From: Actinomadura harenae
GTDB lineage: Bacteria; Actinomycetota; Actinomycetes; Streptosporangiales; Streptosporangiaceae
NCBI RefSeq assembly: GCF_003696215.1
Contig: NZ_RFFG01000019.1
Span: forward strand, 50,765-114,764
Direction of reading: 5' to 3'
Length of the DNA stretch: 64,000 bases
Under the pieces are notes generated by a model. That model saw only the letters and a program-made list of their open reading frames with translations. It had not been told where the DNA came from and did not search any database. Positions 8,304 to 16,941 of this stretch are shown here, one piece after another. Both the position numbers and the translations under genes were made by a program. Numbering within the stretch: position 1 is the first letter of the stretch; each line of letters opens with the position of its first letter.

Positions 8304-10199
8304 CCTACCACCAGAGAGAAGCCCAGCAAGAAACTCCCGCGTCTCGGGATCACTGGCGTAGAGCACCGTGCCCGACATCCCTCGCGTGAGCAGCACCTTG
8401 TAGATGTTCCGGATGTGCTGGTCCACCTGGCTGTCGGAGACGCTCTTCTTCGCGAGCACAGGATCCCGGTTCTCCTCCCGGACGGTCACCAGCCGTCCGT
8501 TCCGAGCGATCAGATCAGGACCGATCACCACGCCCGACCAGTCGTACTCGAAACCCTGCGCCGTGTAGACGCACCCGATCTGGCCGAACCCGCCGTCCTT
8601 GGTCGCCCACAGGGCGCTCGGCGGGGCCTGGCCCACGGCCCGGTCGCCCTTGACGTTCCACGGACGCGCCCAGTCACCGATCTCGACGTCCGGCACCAGG
8701 GTGTCGTCCTTGCGCGGATTGCTCCACGGCCAGCAGTAACCCGCCGAGATCCGCGCGGTGCCACCGGCGCGCGTCCTCTCCCGTAGAACCGTCTCCAACT
8801 CGGCGGGCGATTCCGCCACGACGACCTCGAAGCCACGGTCCCCGGTCCAGGGCTGCGGCTCGGCCTCCTCGTCGCTCAGGCCGAGCAGATCCAGCACCCA
8901 CCGCTCGTACTTCGCGCTGCCGCCGCAACGCCACTGCCCGTCCAGGTCGACCTGGTCCACCCGGAACCCGAGGTTGCGCGCGTGACTCCGGATGGCCTCG
9001 ACCGTCCCGGTCTCGCCGGGCTTCACCACCTGGTGCTCGTCCAGCAGGAAGACCGGCACCCGCGCGGCCGCGATCAGCTCGTCCACCTGCGGCCGGCCGG
9101 TCCGTTGCCCCGCGCGCGTGAACCGGTTCTCGGACGTCTCCCTGATGCGGTGCGCCTCGTCGCAGATCAGGACGTCGAGCTCGTTCTTCTCCGCGTCCAT
9201 GAAGCTGTTGAAGTACATGAAGAACTCCTGGAGCCGCCGGTCGCCCTTGCCGACGTGCTTCCGCATCGTCTGCGTGAACGAGCGCGACCCGGTGGCGTGC
9301 AGCACCGAACGCCCCTGCCGGTTCAGCTCGCCCAGCAGCGACAGCGCGATCACGCTCTTACCGCTTCCTGGTCCGCCCGTGATGACGACGACGCGCTTGG
9401 TGTCCGACCGGAACGCCTTCCGCACCGCGTGCATCACCATCTCGTAGGCCACCCGCTGCTCGTCCAGCAGGACGAACTGCTCCCGGTTCCTGATCTCCTC
9501 GGCCGCGACCTCCATGAGCTTCCTGGACGGCGCGATCCTGCTGTCGAGCAGCCGGTCGGCGGCCCCGGCACCGGGCTCCGGCGCGAACTGGGCGCGCAGG
9601 TAGTCCAGGAACGCGCCACGCCGCGTCTTGGTGAACATCCGCGTCCGCTCGTCCTGGACGAGATCGAACAGGTCGTCCACGTCGCGGTCCTCGGCGTTGT
9701 GGAGATAGGCCACGCCACGCACCGACTCCGGCTCGTCGTGGACGGCGCCGACGGAGTCCGTGATCGCGTCGCAGTAGTCCCGAACCTGCGACAGCGGATG
9801 CTGCGCCGCCCGCGTGTACCCGGGGACGACGACGAGCTTCTCGTTCTCCTCGAACAGCTCGGCCCGGCTCCACTGCTTCAGCTCGACGACCACGTAGAGG
9901 TCGCGGCCCGTCCGCCGGTCCATCCCGGCGAGCACGACGTCGGCGCGCTTGTTGCTGCGCGGCATCTGGTACTCGACGAGCATCTCGACCTTGCCGAGGC
10001 CCGCGTCCACCAGGTCGCGGGCGAGCACCGGAAGGCTGCGCCGCCAGGACTTCCGTTCGGCCTCACCCGCCCCACGCCCCGTCATCGTTCTCAGGTGGTC
10101 GTTGATGACACCGACGAACTGTCGCTCGATGGGTGACACGAGCAGGCTTTCGGGGGACGTGCGGAAGGCCGTCGTCACGAACCAGCTCCCAGGCAGCAC
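8274..10199 (-). CDS. DUF2075-type helicase with N-terminal nuclease-like domain
   Basis: A 641-residue protein. The N-terminal 210 residues carry a PD-(D/E)xK nuclease-like core: RADVVLAG with Asp near 88, then VVVELKQW with the E-x-K near 102. The rest is a superfamily-1-like DUF2075 helicase/ATPase: Walker A TGGPGSGKS near 280, Walker B ICDEAHRI near 345, a LDEHQVV motif, and a C-terminal YTAQGFEYDW and LLTRGMSGTVLY region like UvrD-type motifs V-VI. The GTG at 10199 has GAGGA just upstream. It is the third of three same-strand genes (GIY-YIG protein, MazG-like protein, this), 104 bp after the MazG-like gene. A nuclease-helicase acting on foreign or damaged nucleic acid is the best reading; defence is inferred. 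Confidence 0.85.
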   Translation of the reverse strand: MLPGSWFVTTAFRTSPESLLVSPIERQFVGVINDHLRTMTGRGAGEAERKSWRRSLPVLARDLVDAGLGKVEMLVEYQMPRSNKRADVVLAGMDRRTGRDLYVVVELKQWSRAELFEENEKLVVVPGYTRAAQHPLSQVRDYCDAITDSVGAVHDEPESVRGVAYLHNAEDRDVDDLFDLVQDERTRMFTKTRRGAFLDYLRAQFAPEPGAGAADRLLDSRIAPSRKLMEVAAEEIRNREQFVLLDEQRVAYEMVMHAVRKAFRSDTKRVVVITGGPGSGKSVIALSLLGELNRQGRSVLHATGSRSFTQTMRKHVGKGDRRLQEFFMYFNSFMDAEKNELDVLICDEAHRIRETSENRFTRAGQRTGRPQVDELIAAARVPVFLLDEHQVVKPGETGTVEAIRSHARNLGFRVDQVDLDGQWRCGGSAKYERWVLDLLGLSDEEAEPQPWTGDRGFEVVVAESPAELETVLRERTRAGGTARISAGYCWPWSNPRKDDTLVPDVEIGDWARPWNVKGDRAVGQAPPSALWATKDGGFGQIGCVYTAQGFEYDWSGVVIGPDLIARNGRLVTVREENRDPVLAKKSVSDSQVDQHIRNIYKVLLTRGMSGTVLYASDPETREFLAGLLSGGRSGLGGSNEV

Positions 10200-10303
10200 G
10201 AATTCCTCGTGCGGCGTGGGAGCGTGTCCGCCGACCGTCCCCAGGGACGTTCAGCGGAAGCCCGTCGGGCCGCTAACGCTTACGCGAAGAGATTATCGGT
10301 GGA

Positions 10304-10675
10304 TCATGACGTTCCGGTATGCCGAAGCGGAGGAGCTTTACGCGCGGAACCCCGGTACGTCTCGGCGTCGTAGCGCAGCGCGCCCTCCGCCATCTTGTCG
10401 GCCGCGGCCTCCAGCAGGTCGACGCCCAGAACGTCGGCCAGCCTCGTCAGGTAGGCGAACACGTCGCCCAACTCGGCACGGACCCGCGCGCCCGCCTCCG
10501 GATCGTCCATCACCCGGACGCTCTGCTCGGGCGTGAGCCACTGCAACTCGGCGACCAGCTCACCGACCTCACCCGAGAGCGCCATCGCCAGATTCTTGGG
10601 CGTATGGAACTGCTCCCAGTCCCGCTCGGCGGCGAACTCCCGCAGTCGCCCGGCCAGCTCCTCGATGCTCTCCAT
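10304..10675 (-). CDS. MazG-like nucleotide pyrophosphohydrolase
   Basis: A 123-residue all-alpha NTP pyrophosphohydrolase of the MazG/RS21-C6 type, which cleaves (d)NTPs to monophosphates and PPi. The metal-binding motif is complete: E36-x2-E39 (GEVGELVAE) and E68-x2-D71 (ELGDVF). The helix-start WEQFHTPKNLAMALSGE is typical. It lies between the GIY-YIG/DUF4041 gene (72 bp upstream) and the helicase-nuclease gene (104 bp downstream), all on the minus strand. Alone it would be called housekeeping nucleotide sanitation; the context suggests nucleotide depletion or quality control within a defence module. Confidence 0.88.
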   Translation of the reverse strand: MESIEELAGRLREFAAERDWEQFHTPKNLAMALSGEVGELVAELQWLTPEQSVRVMDDPEAGARVRAELGDVFAYLTRLADVLGVDLLEAAADKMAEGALRYDAETYRGSARKAPPLRHTGTS

Positions 10676-10747
10676 CGAATCAGGCTAGTGGCCCTGGCCG
10701 ACCGGGCACGGAACACGGGACCCGCCCGCCCCCGAACGCTTCAGTGA

Positions 10748-12250
10748 TCACGTCACCGCGGGGGCGGCCGAGCGCTGCGATTCGCTCGCCCGCCATTCGA
10801 GGGCCTCCGGGGTCTCCGTGTACTCGAGCAGATGATTCCCCGCGAGACGCTCCAGCGCCTCGCGCACGTCCGCCGGTGTCGCGTAGAAGAACTCGCGGCG
10901 CTGGTTCACCCGGTTGACGCGCTTCGCCGCGAACTCCTGGTGAAGCCGGTTCTCCAGACCCACCGCGTCCTCACTGAAGATCAGCGCGTGGACGTCGAAA
11001 CGGAACGGCACCGAGGCGTCGCCGAGCTCCCGGACGCGGTCCATCGGCTCCAGCCGCCGCGTGAGCCCGATCTTCACCACCCTCTCGCCGAACGCGCCGA
11101 CGTTGGAGATGACGTACACGTAGCCCGCCCGGACATTCGCCTCCCGGCTCTCCACACTGGTGATGGCCGATTCCACGTCGGCGAGCTTGGCCTCCAGGTC
11201 GGCCGCGCCGCCCTCGTCGCCCTTGGCGCGCAGGCGGTCCAGGACGGAGACGACGTGCGAACGCTCCTTGAGCAACCGCGCCTTCTCCTTTTCGAACTCC
11301 CGCTGGGCCTTCTCCTCCTCGCGCCGGCGCTCCCGCTCCGCACGGACGCGCTCCTTCTCCTCCTCGACCTTCGCCAGGTGGTCGGCGGTGAGCGCCAGCT
11401 CCCGGACGCGCAGCGTGCGGTACTCCTGGGTGATCCGGATGCGCATCGTCCTGCCCAGCCGCTCGATGGTCTGCGCGGACTTCTCCAGCCGGGTGATCGA
11501 GGACTCCAGCTTGTACGGACGCATCGTCCGGACGAGGTTGTCGGCCTCGGCGTTGAACGCGCGCAGCATGAGTCTGGACTGCTCGCGCACCATCTTGCGT
11601 CCCTCCGTGGCGGAGCCGTTGACCGTCCAGGAGGTGTCGCCGTCCACCGCGCGGTCGGCCCGGACCATCGCCTTGACGGAGTCCTTCAGCCGTGCGAGCT
11701 CGGCCTTGTAGGCGACGGCGTCGGCGAGTGGGTGGCGGTACTCGTACAGTCCGGCCTCTTGGAGCAGTGCCACGTCCTCGGTCTCGACGATGGTTCGGCG
11801 CGCCTGGGCGAGTTGTGCGCTCTCCTCGACCAACTGCTGCCGGAGCGCGGTGGCCTCACCCCGGAGCCGCTCGATCTCCGAGGTGATCTGCCATGCCTCG
11901 AGTCCTCCCAGCCGGGCCAGCTCCTGCCGCAAGCGACTGTTCTCGGCCTCCAGGTCCTCGATGCGCTGCTTCTTGCCGAACACCGGCGCCTTGGCGGCCT
12001 GCGCGTGCGGGGGAGGCGCCATGTGCGGTGTTGCCGGGACCGGCATCTGCGGTGGCGGTGTCGTGGGGACGTCCGGGATCCAGAACCGCCAGTTCTGCGG
12101 CGGCGGCGGCCAGCTGGGATCCGGGTGCCAGCCTGTCGGCGGAATCCAGCCGGGCGGCGGCGGTGGCCACGTCGGTGGAGGGTTGTACCGCCAGCCCGCG
12201 GGCGCGGGCGGGCCGCCGGTGGGTGGCGTGGGGCGGTCATGGGGGTGCAT
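10748..12250 (-). CDS. DUF4041/GIY-YIG (T5orf172-type) nuclease with coiled coil and Trp-Pro-rich N-terminus
   Basis: A 500-residue protein. Residues 1-85 are low complexity with repeated W-P motifs (PAGW, PTGWHPDPSWPPPP). Residues about 95-160 form a coiled coil, 165-300 resemble DUF4041, and 290-350 are a highly charged E/R/K coiled coil. Residues 375-475 are a GIY-YIG nuclease of the T5orf172/MUG113 kind: GYVYVISN (GIY), VVKIGLT (YIG), catalytic-type Arg in MDRVREL, Glu in LENRLHQEF, and a final REFF motif. It appears to be first in a three-gene minus-strand group with a MazG-like protein and a helicase-nuclease. A DNA-cleaving role is family-based; the partners are inferred. Confidence 0.85.
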   Translation of the reverse strand: MHPHDRPTPPTGGPPAPAGWRYNPPPTWPPPPPGWIPPTGWHPDPSWPPPPQNWRFWIPDVPTTPPPQMPVPATPHMAPPPHAQAAKAPVFGKKQRIEDLEAENSRLRQELARLGGLEAWQITSEIERLRGEATALRQQLVEESAQLAQARRTIVETEDVALLQEAGLYEYRHPLADAVAYKAELARLKDSVKAMVRADRAVDGDTSWTVNGSATEGRKMVREQSRLMLRAFNAEADNLVRTMRPYKLESSITRLEKSAQTIERLGRTMRIRITQEYRTLRVRELALTADHLAKVEEEKERVRAERERRREEEKAQREFEKEKARLLKERSHVVSVLDRLRAKGDEGGAADLEAKLADVESAITSVESREANVRAGYVYVISNVGAFGERVVKIGLTRRLEPMDRVRELGDASVPFRFDVHALIFSEDAVGLENRLHQEFAAKRVNRVNQRREFFYATPADVREALERLAGNHLLEYTETPEALEWRASESQRSAAPAVT

Positions 12251-12681
12251 GGGGGCTCCAGGGAGTCTGCGGTGCGAGGGAGGGAGCAGGGCTCCGAACC
12301 GGTGCCCAGGGGCTCGGTGTCAGCCGCGGTCTCATGTGGCGGTCATGCGGAACCGCTGTCCGGTTCACCTGGTCCGGCCACGGTTCCCCGGCGCAGCGGC
12401 CGAGTGGGGGACTAGGACGTCCGAGGAGGAGGGATCCAAGCTCGGATCGCGAAAGCGGCGGACGGGCTGAGCGTGGATCGTGTTCGCCGACGCGTTCACG
12501 TGGTCGGCGTGTTCCAGTGCTCGCCCGATCTGTGCCACCGGCGCTCCCGTCCTGCGCGGGCGCGGTGTGAGTAGCGCCCTGACAGGTGCGACGTGTGAGT
12601 CCTGGTGGCGGTTGTCCGAACGCAGGGTGCCGTTACCGCCATGTCCCTACTGAGGGTGCGTCCGCAACGAAAACGGGTCGG
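12251..12681. other. Gene-free stretch upstream of the GIY-YIG gene
   Basis: About 430 bp between the start of the GIY-YIG gene and the stop of the small membrane protein, both on the minus strand. Open frames here have no start or codon pattern I trust. It probably contains the promoter of the three-gene nuclease/MazG/helicase group; I see no convincing dyad or terminator. Confidence 0.5.
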
Positions 12682-12936
12682 TCAGGCGGGGACGGGGCCG
12701 CCGTCGGATTCGCCCTTTCGGTTGGGGTCGTCCTCGAGGTACTCGTCCTCGGGCCAGAGGTCGTTGGCGAGCCAGGCGAGGTACTCCTCGTCGCCGGGCG
12801 GGAGCTCGGCGGTCATGGACTCCGGGTACGGGGGAGGGGGCTCGGGGGTGCGCGTGGGCATGGCGCGGAGGAGGCGCGGCAGGCACAGAGTGGCGAAAAG
12901 GCCGGCGAGCATGGCAAGGACCAGAGCTGCGATCAA
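12682..12936 (-). CDS. Small membrane protein, short paralogue of the gene at 16942-17445
   Basis: An 84-residue protein with one N-terminal membrane helix (IAALVLAMLAGLFATL), a Pro-rich linker, and the block YPESMTAEL then EEYLAWLANDLWPEDEYLED. The same block occurs in the protein at 16942-17445 (HPESLTAEL, EEYLAWLADHHWPADDYLD), so the two are paralogues; this copy lacks the cysteine-rich tail. Start chosen: TTG 12936 with GGAAGGA about 9 bp upstream, which aligns with the N-terminus of the paralogue. An in-frame ATG at 13014 would add 26 residues but lies over a promoter-like motif shared with the paralogue. Function unknown. Confidence 0.65.
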   Translation of the reverse strand: MIAALVLAMLAGLFATLCLPRLLRAMPTRTPEPPPPYPESMTAELPPGDEEYLAWLANDLWPEDEYLEDDPNRKGESDGGPVPA

Positions 12937-12974
12937 CCCCTGCCGTCCTTCCGTGCGTAAGGAGCAAAACAGTT

Positions 12975-13000
12975 GAACGCTACTAGAGGCATCTATCGGA
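12975..13000 (-). promoter_or_regulatory. Shared upstream motif, copy 1 (GAACGCTA ... CTATCGGA)
   Basis: GAACGCTA at 12975-12982 and CTATCGGA at 12993-13000, upstream of the short membrane paralogue. The same two words, fused into one 13-bp string, occur upstream of the other paralogue at 17512-17524. This suggests a common promoter or regulator site kept through duplication. Significance not tested. Confidence 0.35.
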
Positions 13001-13102
13001 CGTCGGGGCGACATGCCGCGTGTGTGGGAGGGATCTTGCGAAGTTTCACCGGAGTTGGACCATGCCTCGGCCCCCGGCCGGAGCCGGGGGCCGAAACGGG
13101 GG

Positions 13103-14143
13103 TCACGCGGGGACGGCCTCTTCGAGTTCCTGTTCGAGGTCCTCGCGGGCGAGGGCGGGAGCGGGCCGCGGACGTCGGGCGCGGGACTCGTGGTATGCGG
13201 CGAGGCAGATGAGGACGACGCCCGCGAGCAGCCAGAGGCCGAGCGTGAGCAGGTGCCCGCCGAGCGCGTGCCCGTCGAAGTAGACGAGGCTGCGGACGCC
13301 CTCGACGAAGCCCGCGCCCGTCCAGAAGGAGTGGAGTGAGGCGAAGAAGCCGTTCTGGAGTTCGGGGCGGAAGACGCCGCCGGCGGTGGTGAAGTTCAGC
13401 ATCACGAACAGGACCATCATCGCCAGCATCGTGAAGCGCTTGAGGAAGGTGTGCAGGCCGACGCCGATCAGCAGGATGCCGGTGGTGTAGACGGCGGCCA
13501 TCCCGAACAGCGCGGGCAGGTCGTGGTCGACGAGGTGGAAGACCGGTCCGGCGAGCAGGGTGCCGATGGCGCTGACGACCAGGCCCGTCCCGACGGCGAT
13601 CAGGGCGCGCAGCCGCATGGGGAGGGGAGCGCCCGCGCCGCCGATCGCGGCGACCGAGGTGTACGAGCCGATGCTCAGCGCGACGAGCAGGAAGAACAGG
13701 CCCTGTGCGGTCGGGTCGCCCTTGGCCGGTGGCGCGACGTCGGTGACCTTGAGCGGCGCGTGCTGTGCGGACGCGACGTCGGTGAACACCTTCTGGACGA
13801 CGGTCGCGGTGGTGTCGGAGCCCGCCGAGGCGACCAGCAACTCCGGGGAGGCGCCCGGCGCGTACGCGCCGAAGATCTTCTGGTCCTGGAGCTGGGAGAC
13901 GGCGGTGTCGCGGGTCGGGACGGTCCGGACGTCGAGGGCGTCGGCGGCCTTGTCCTTGAGCGTCTGCGCGAGGACCTGGGTCCGCGGGCCGCTGCCGACG
14001 ATCGCGACCCGGAGGTCGTGCGGCTCCGGCTGGTGGAACGCGCCGAGGTAGGCCAGGCCCATCCCGACGCACATCAGCAGCGGGACGATCAGGTGGCCGA
14101 AGAGGTGGCGCAGGGTGGCTCGCGTGTCGCCGGAGCTCGTCAT
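13103..14143 (-). CDS. YhgE/ABC-2-like multi-pass membrane protein
   Basis: A 346-residue membrane protein of the YhgE/ABC-2 permease-like kind. One N-terminal helix (LIVPLLMCVGMGLAYLGAFH) is followed by a 115-residue extracytoplasmic domain starting HDLRVAIVG, then about five to six helices in the C-terminal half and a charged tail. This layout (TM, large loop, TM bundle) is typical of the group, some members of which act as export or phage-receptor-like proteins. No ATPase is adjacent. It is divergent from a MarR regulator across two perfect operators, so it is very likely repressed by it. ATG 14143 was chosen over 14176, which lies inside an operator. Confidence 0.75.
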   Translation of the reverse strand: MTSSGDTRATLRHLFGHLIVPLLMCVGMGLAYLGAFHQPEPHDLRVAIVGSGPRTQVLAQTLKDKAADALDVRTVPTRDTAVSQLQDQKIFGAYAPGASPELLVASAGSDTTATVVQKVFTDVASAQHAPLKVTDVAPPAKGDPTAQGLFFLLVALSIGSYTSVAAIGGAGAPLPMRLRALIAVGTGLVVSAIGTLLAGPVFHLVDHDLPALFGMAAVYTTGILLIGVGLHTFLKRFTMLAMMVLFVMLNFTTAGGVFRPELQNGFFASLHSFWTGAGFVEGVRSLVYFDGHALGGHLLTLGLWLLAGVVLICLAAYHESRARRPRPAPALAREDLEQELEEAVPA

Positions 14144-14162
14144 GGTCCTCCCATCCAGGTGA

Positions 14163-14177
14163 GTTGTAAAATACAAC
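14163..14177. promoter_or_regulatory. MarR operator 1
   Basis: GTTGTA-AAA-TACAAC, a perfect 15-bp inverted repeat in the intergenic space of the YhgE-like gene and the divergent marR. It is 23 bp centre to centre from an identical-arm site at 14186-14200, about two helical turns. Confidence 0.75.
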
Positions 14178-14185
14178 TGCGTATA

Positions 14186-14200
14186 GTTGTACTATACAAC
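14186..14200. promoter_or_regulatory. MarR operator 2
   Basis: GTTGTA-CTA-TACAAC, perfect 15-bp dyad ending one base before the marR ATG. It overlaps a second perfect dyad GTATAG-TTGTA-CTATAC (14181-14197). Binding here would block marR initiation, so autorepression is expected. Confidence 0.75.
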
Positions 14201-14201
14201 C

Positions 14202-14654
14202 ATGGATGCGGTGACGGAACGTGATGACGAGCACACCCGCGACGAGGCCCTGGAGAAGATCCGCTGGGAGCTGACCGCGCTGGCCCGCCGCGCGCGGGCG
14301 ATCGCGGGACGCGCCCATCCGGACCTGTCCCTGGTCTCCTACAGCCTGCTCAGCCACCTGGACGAGACCGGCGGATGCCGCGCGGTCGACCTCGCCGACT
14401 ACTTCCTGCTCGACAAGTCCACGGTCAGCCGGCAGATCGCGGCGCTCGAGCGCCTCGGGCTGGTCGAGCGGCACGCCGGCTCCGCGCACGCGCGCGGGCA
14501 GCGCCTCGCGCCGACCGAGGCGGGACGCGAACTGCTGGACGAGGCCGTCCGCCGCCGCCACGGGGCGATCACCGAACGCCTCCGGGACTGGTCGGACGAC
14601 GATCTGGCCAGGTTCGCCGGATATCTGATCCGCTACAACGCCGCCGAGGAGTGA
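14202..14654 (+). CDS. MarR-family transcriptional regulator
   Basis: A 150-residue winged-helix MarR regulator. The DNA-binding part shows DLADYFLLDKSTVSRQIAAL then LERLGLVERH and RGQRLAPTEAGREL, with N- and C-terminal dimerisation helices. ATG 14202 follows directly after operator 2; an in-frame ATG five codons earlier lies inside the operator. It is divergent from the YhgE-like membrane protein and 18 bp before the molybdopterin oxidoreductase, so it probably controls both transcripts. The effector is unknown. Confidence 0.9.
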   Translation: MDAVTERDDEHTRDEALEKIRWELTALARRARAIAGRAHPDLSLVSYSLLSHLDETGGCRAVDLADYFLLDKSTVSRQIAALERLGLVERHAGSAHARGQRLAPTEAGRELLDEAVRRRHGAITERLRDWSDDDLARFAGYLIRYNAAEE

Positions 14655-14672
14655 CGGGGGCAGAATCGGTGC

Positions 14673-16883
14673 ATGGGCGAAGCCGTCACGTACTGCCGGA
14701 TCTGTGAGCCGCTCTGCGGGCTGACGGCGACCGTCGAGGACGGCGTGGTGGCCGCGATCCGCGCCGACCGGGCGCATCCGCTGTCGCGCGGGTTCGCGTG
14801 CCCGAAGGGCATCGCGATGACCGAGGTGCAGAACGATCCGGACCGGGTCGTCCGGCCGCTCCGGCGCAGGGCGGACGGCACCTTCGAGCCCGTGACCTGG
14901 GACGACGCCCTCGGGGACATCGCCTGGAGGCTGAACGCCCTGCGCCGCGAGCACGGCGGCGACTCGATCGGCTGGTATTTCGGCAACCCGGCCACGTTCT
15001 CCTACACGCACCCGTTGTGGCTGAACGGCTTCATGCGCGCGCTCGGCTCGCCGCATCTGTACTCGGCCGGTTCGCAGGACACGAACAGCCGGTTCGCCGC
15101 GAGTGCCCTGCTCTATGGCTCGCCGCACCTCGTTCCGCTGCCCGATATCGAGCGGACCGATTTCCTGCTGATGCTCGGCGCGAACCCCCTCGTCTCGCAC
15201 GGGAGCCTGGTCAGCGCGCCGCGCATCCGGGAGAGCCTGAAGGGGATCGTCGAACGGGGCGGACGCGTCGTCGTCGGCGATCCGCGCCGCACTGAGACCG
15301 CGCGGGCCTTCGAGCACCTGCCGATCGCTCCGGACGGCGACGCCTGGCTGCTGCTCTCCCTGCTCAACGTGCTCTTCCACGACGGCCTCGCCGATATCGA
15401 CAGCTGCGTCCGGCAGGCGCGGGGACTGGCGACGCTCCGCGGTCTCGTCCGCGACTTCCCGCCCGAGCGGACGGCCCCGCACAGCGGTGTCGCGCCGGAC
15501 GCGGCGAGAGGGCTGGCCCACGATCTCGCCTCCGCCCCCCACGCCGTCGTCTATGGACGGACCGGAACGTGCCTCGGCACGCACGCCACGCTCGTGGCCT
15601 TCCTCATCGACGCGGTCAACGCCGTGACCGGCAACCTCGACCGTCCGGGCGGCGCGGTCTTCGGCGAGTCGCCGCTGCCGGTGGACGAGATCGTCAAACT
15701 TTCCGGCCTCGGCACGTACGGGCGGACGCACTCCCGGATCGGCGGCTTCCCGGACGTCCTCGGCACCTTCCCCGCCGGGATCATGGCCGACGAGATCACC
15801 ACGCCCGGCCCGGGACGGATGCGCGCGCTGATCGTCTCGGCGGGCAACCCCGTGCTGTCCGTTCCGGGCGCGACCGCGCTCGACGCCGCCCTCGACGAGC
15901 TCGACCTCCTGGTCTGCATCGACCTGTACGTCGGTGAGACCGGGCGCAAGGCGGACTACGTGCTGCCCGCGACCACCTTCCTCGAACGCGAGGACTTCCC
16001 GCTGCCCTTCCTGCAGAACCACCTGACGCCCTACGTCACCTGGACCGAGGCCGTCGTCCCGCCCCGCGGCGAGGCCCGCCAGGAGTGGGAGGTGATCGAT
16101 GAACTTGCCACACGGATGGGCATCGGCGTCGGAGCGTTCGGTCCGCAGCGGCTCGCACACCGCCTGGGCCTGCGTCCGTCCCCTCGCCTGATGGTGGACG
16201 CGCTGCTGCGGTCGGGCCCGCGCGGTGACCGCTTCGGCCTGCGGCCGGGCGGGCTCAGCCTCCGGAAACTCCGGAAGAACCCGCACGGGATCGTCCTCGC
16301 CGACCATCAGCCGACCGGACGTCTGCGCCGCCGCATCACCCACCCCGACCGGCGCGTCCAGCTGGCCCCGGACGAGATCGCCGCCGAGATCAGGCGCCTC
16401 CAGGAGGCTCCCCGAGCACCCGCCGACCTGCCACTTCGCCTGATCGGCCTCCGCGAACCGCGCTCGCACAACTCATGGATGCACAACGCGCCGTCCCTCA
16501 TGCGCGCGCGTAGGCAGACCGCGCGGCTGAACCCGCGGGACGCCGCGCGCCACGGCCTCGAAGACGGGGCGCTCTGTGAGATCACGTCCGCGCACGGGAC
16601 GATCCGCCTCCCGGTCACGATTACGGACGAGATCACGCCCGGTGTCGTGGCCGTCCCGCACGGGTGGGGGCACGAGGGCGGCGGATGGCGCGTCGCGAAC
16701 GCGAACGGCGGCGTGAACGTCAACGTCCTCGCCTCACCGGAGCCGGACGACCTGGAGAGGCTCGCCGGGATGGCCCGCCTGAACGGCATCCCGGTGAAGG
16801 TGGGGCCCGTGATGCGGGAATCGAACACGGAGGACATCGGGTCACGATCGGGACGCCCGGTTACGGACACAGGGAATTGCTGA
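14673..16883 (+). CDS. Molybdopterin-dependent oxidoreductase (formate dehydrogenase-like catalytic subunit)
   Basis: A 736-residue molybdopterin oxidoreductase of the DMSO reductase superfamily. It starts with an Fe4S4 ligand set: C8-x2-C11-x3-C15 and a fourth Cys in FACPKG. The molybdopterin domains follow, with YFGNPATFSYTHPLW, GANPLVSHG, VVGDPRRTET and the C-terminal molydopterin-dinucleotide-binding domain (RLIGLREPRSHNSWMHN, NPRDAARHGLEDG, PHGWGHEGGGW). The residue at the Mo ligand position is not a clear Cys or SeCys; the region reads GSQDTNSRF. No electron-transfer subunit is next to it. It is 18 bp behind the MarR gene and likely cotranscribed. Substrate unknown. Confidence 0.88.
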   Translation: MGEAVTYCRICEPLCGLTATVEDGVVAAIRADRAHPLSRGFACPKGIAMTEVQNDPDRVVRPLRRRADGTFEPVTWDDALGDIAWRLNALRREHGGDSIGWYFGNPATFSYTHPLWLNGFMRALGSPHLYSAGSQDTNSRFAASALLYGSPHLVPLPDIERTDFLLMLGANPLVSHGSLVSAPRIRESLKGIVERGGRVVVGDPRRTETARAFEHLPIAPDGDAWLLLSLLNVLFHDGLADIDSCVRQARGLATLRGLVRDFPPERTAPHSGVAPDAARGLAHDLASAPHAVVYGRTGTCLGTHATLVAFLIDAVNAVTGNLDRPGGAVFGESPLPVDEIVKLSGLGTYGRTHSRIGGFPDVLGTFPAGIMADEITTPGPGRMRALIVSAGNPVLSVPGATALDAALDELDLLVCIDLYVGETGRKADYVLPATTFLEREDFPLPFLQNHLTPYVTWTEAVVPPRGEARQEWEVIDELATRMGIGVGAFGPQRLAHRLGLRPSPRLMVDALLRSGPRGDRFGLRPGGLSLRKLRKNPHGIVLADHQPTGRLRRRITHPDRRVQLAPDEIAAEIRRLQEAPRAPADLPLRLIGLREPRSHNSWMHNAPSLMRARRQTARLNPRDAARHGLEDGALCEITSAHGTIRLPVTITDEITPGVVAVPHGWGHEGGGWRVANANGGVNVNVLASPEPDDLERLAGMARLNGIPVKVGPVMRESNTEDIGSRSGRPVTDTGNC

Positions 16884-16941
16884 TCGTCAGAAGCCGAAAC
16901 CGGCCTTCTTGGTTAACTCTTTACCTTCATGTATTGATCGC

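Noticed and set aside
12993..16469. A minus-strand frame of 1158 codons opposite marR and the molybdopterin gene
   Set aside because: Antisense shadow of the molybdopterin oxidoreductase; no domain signature.
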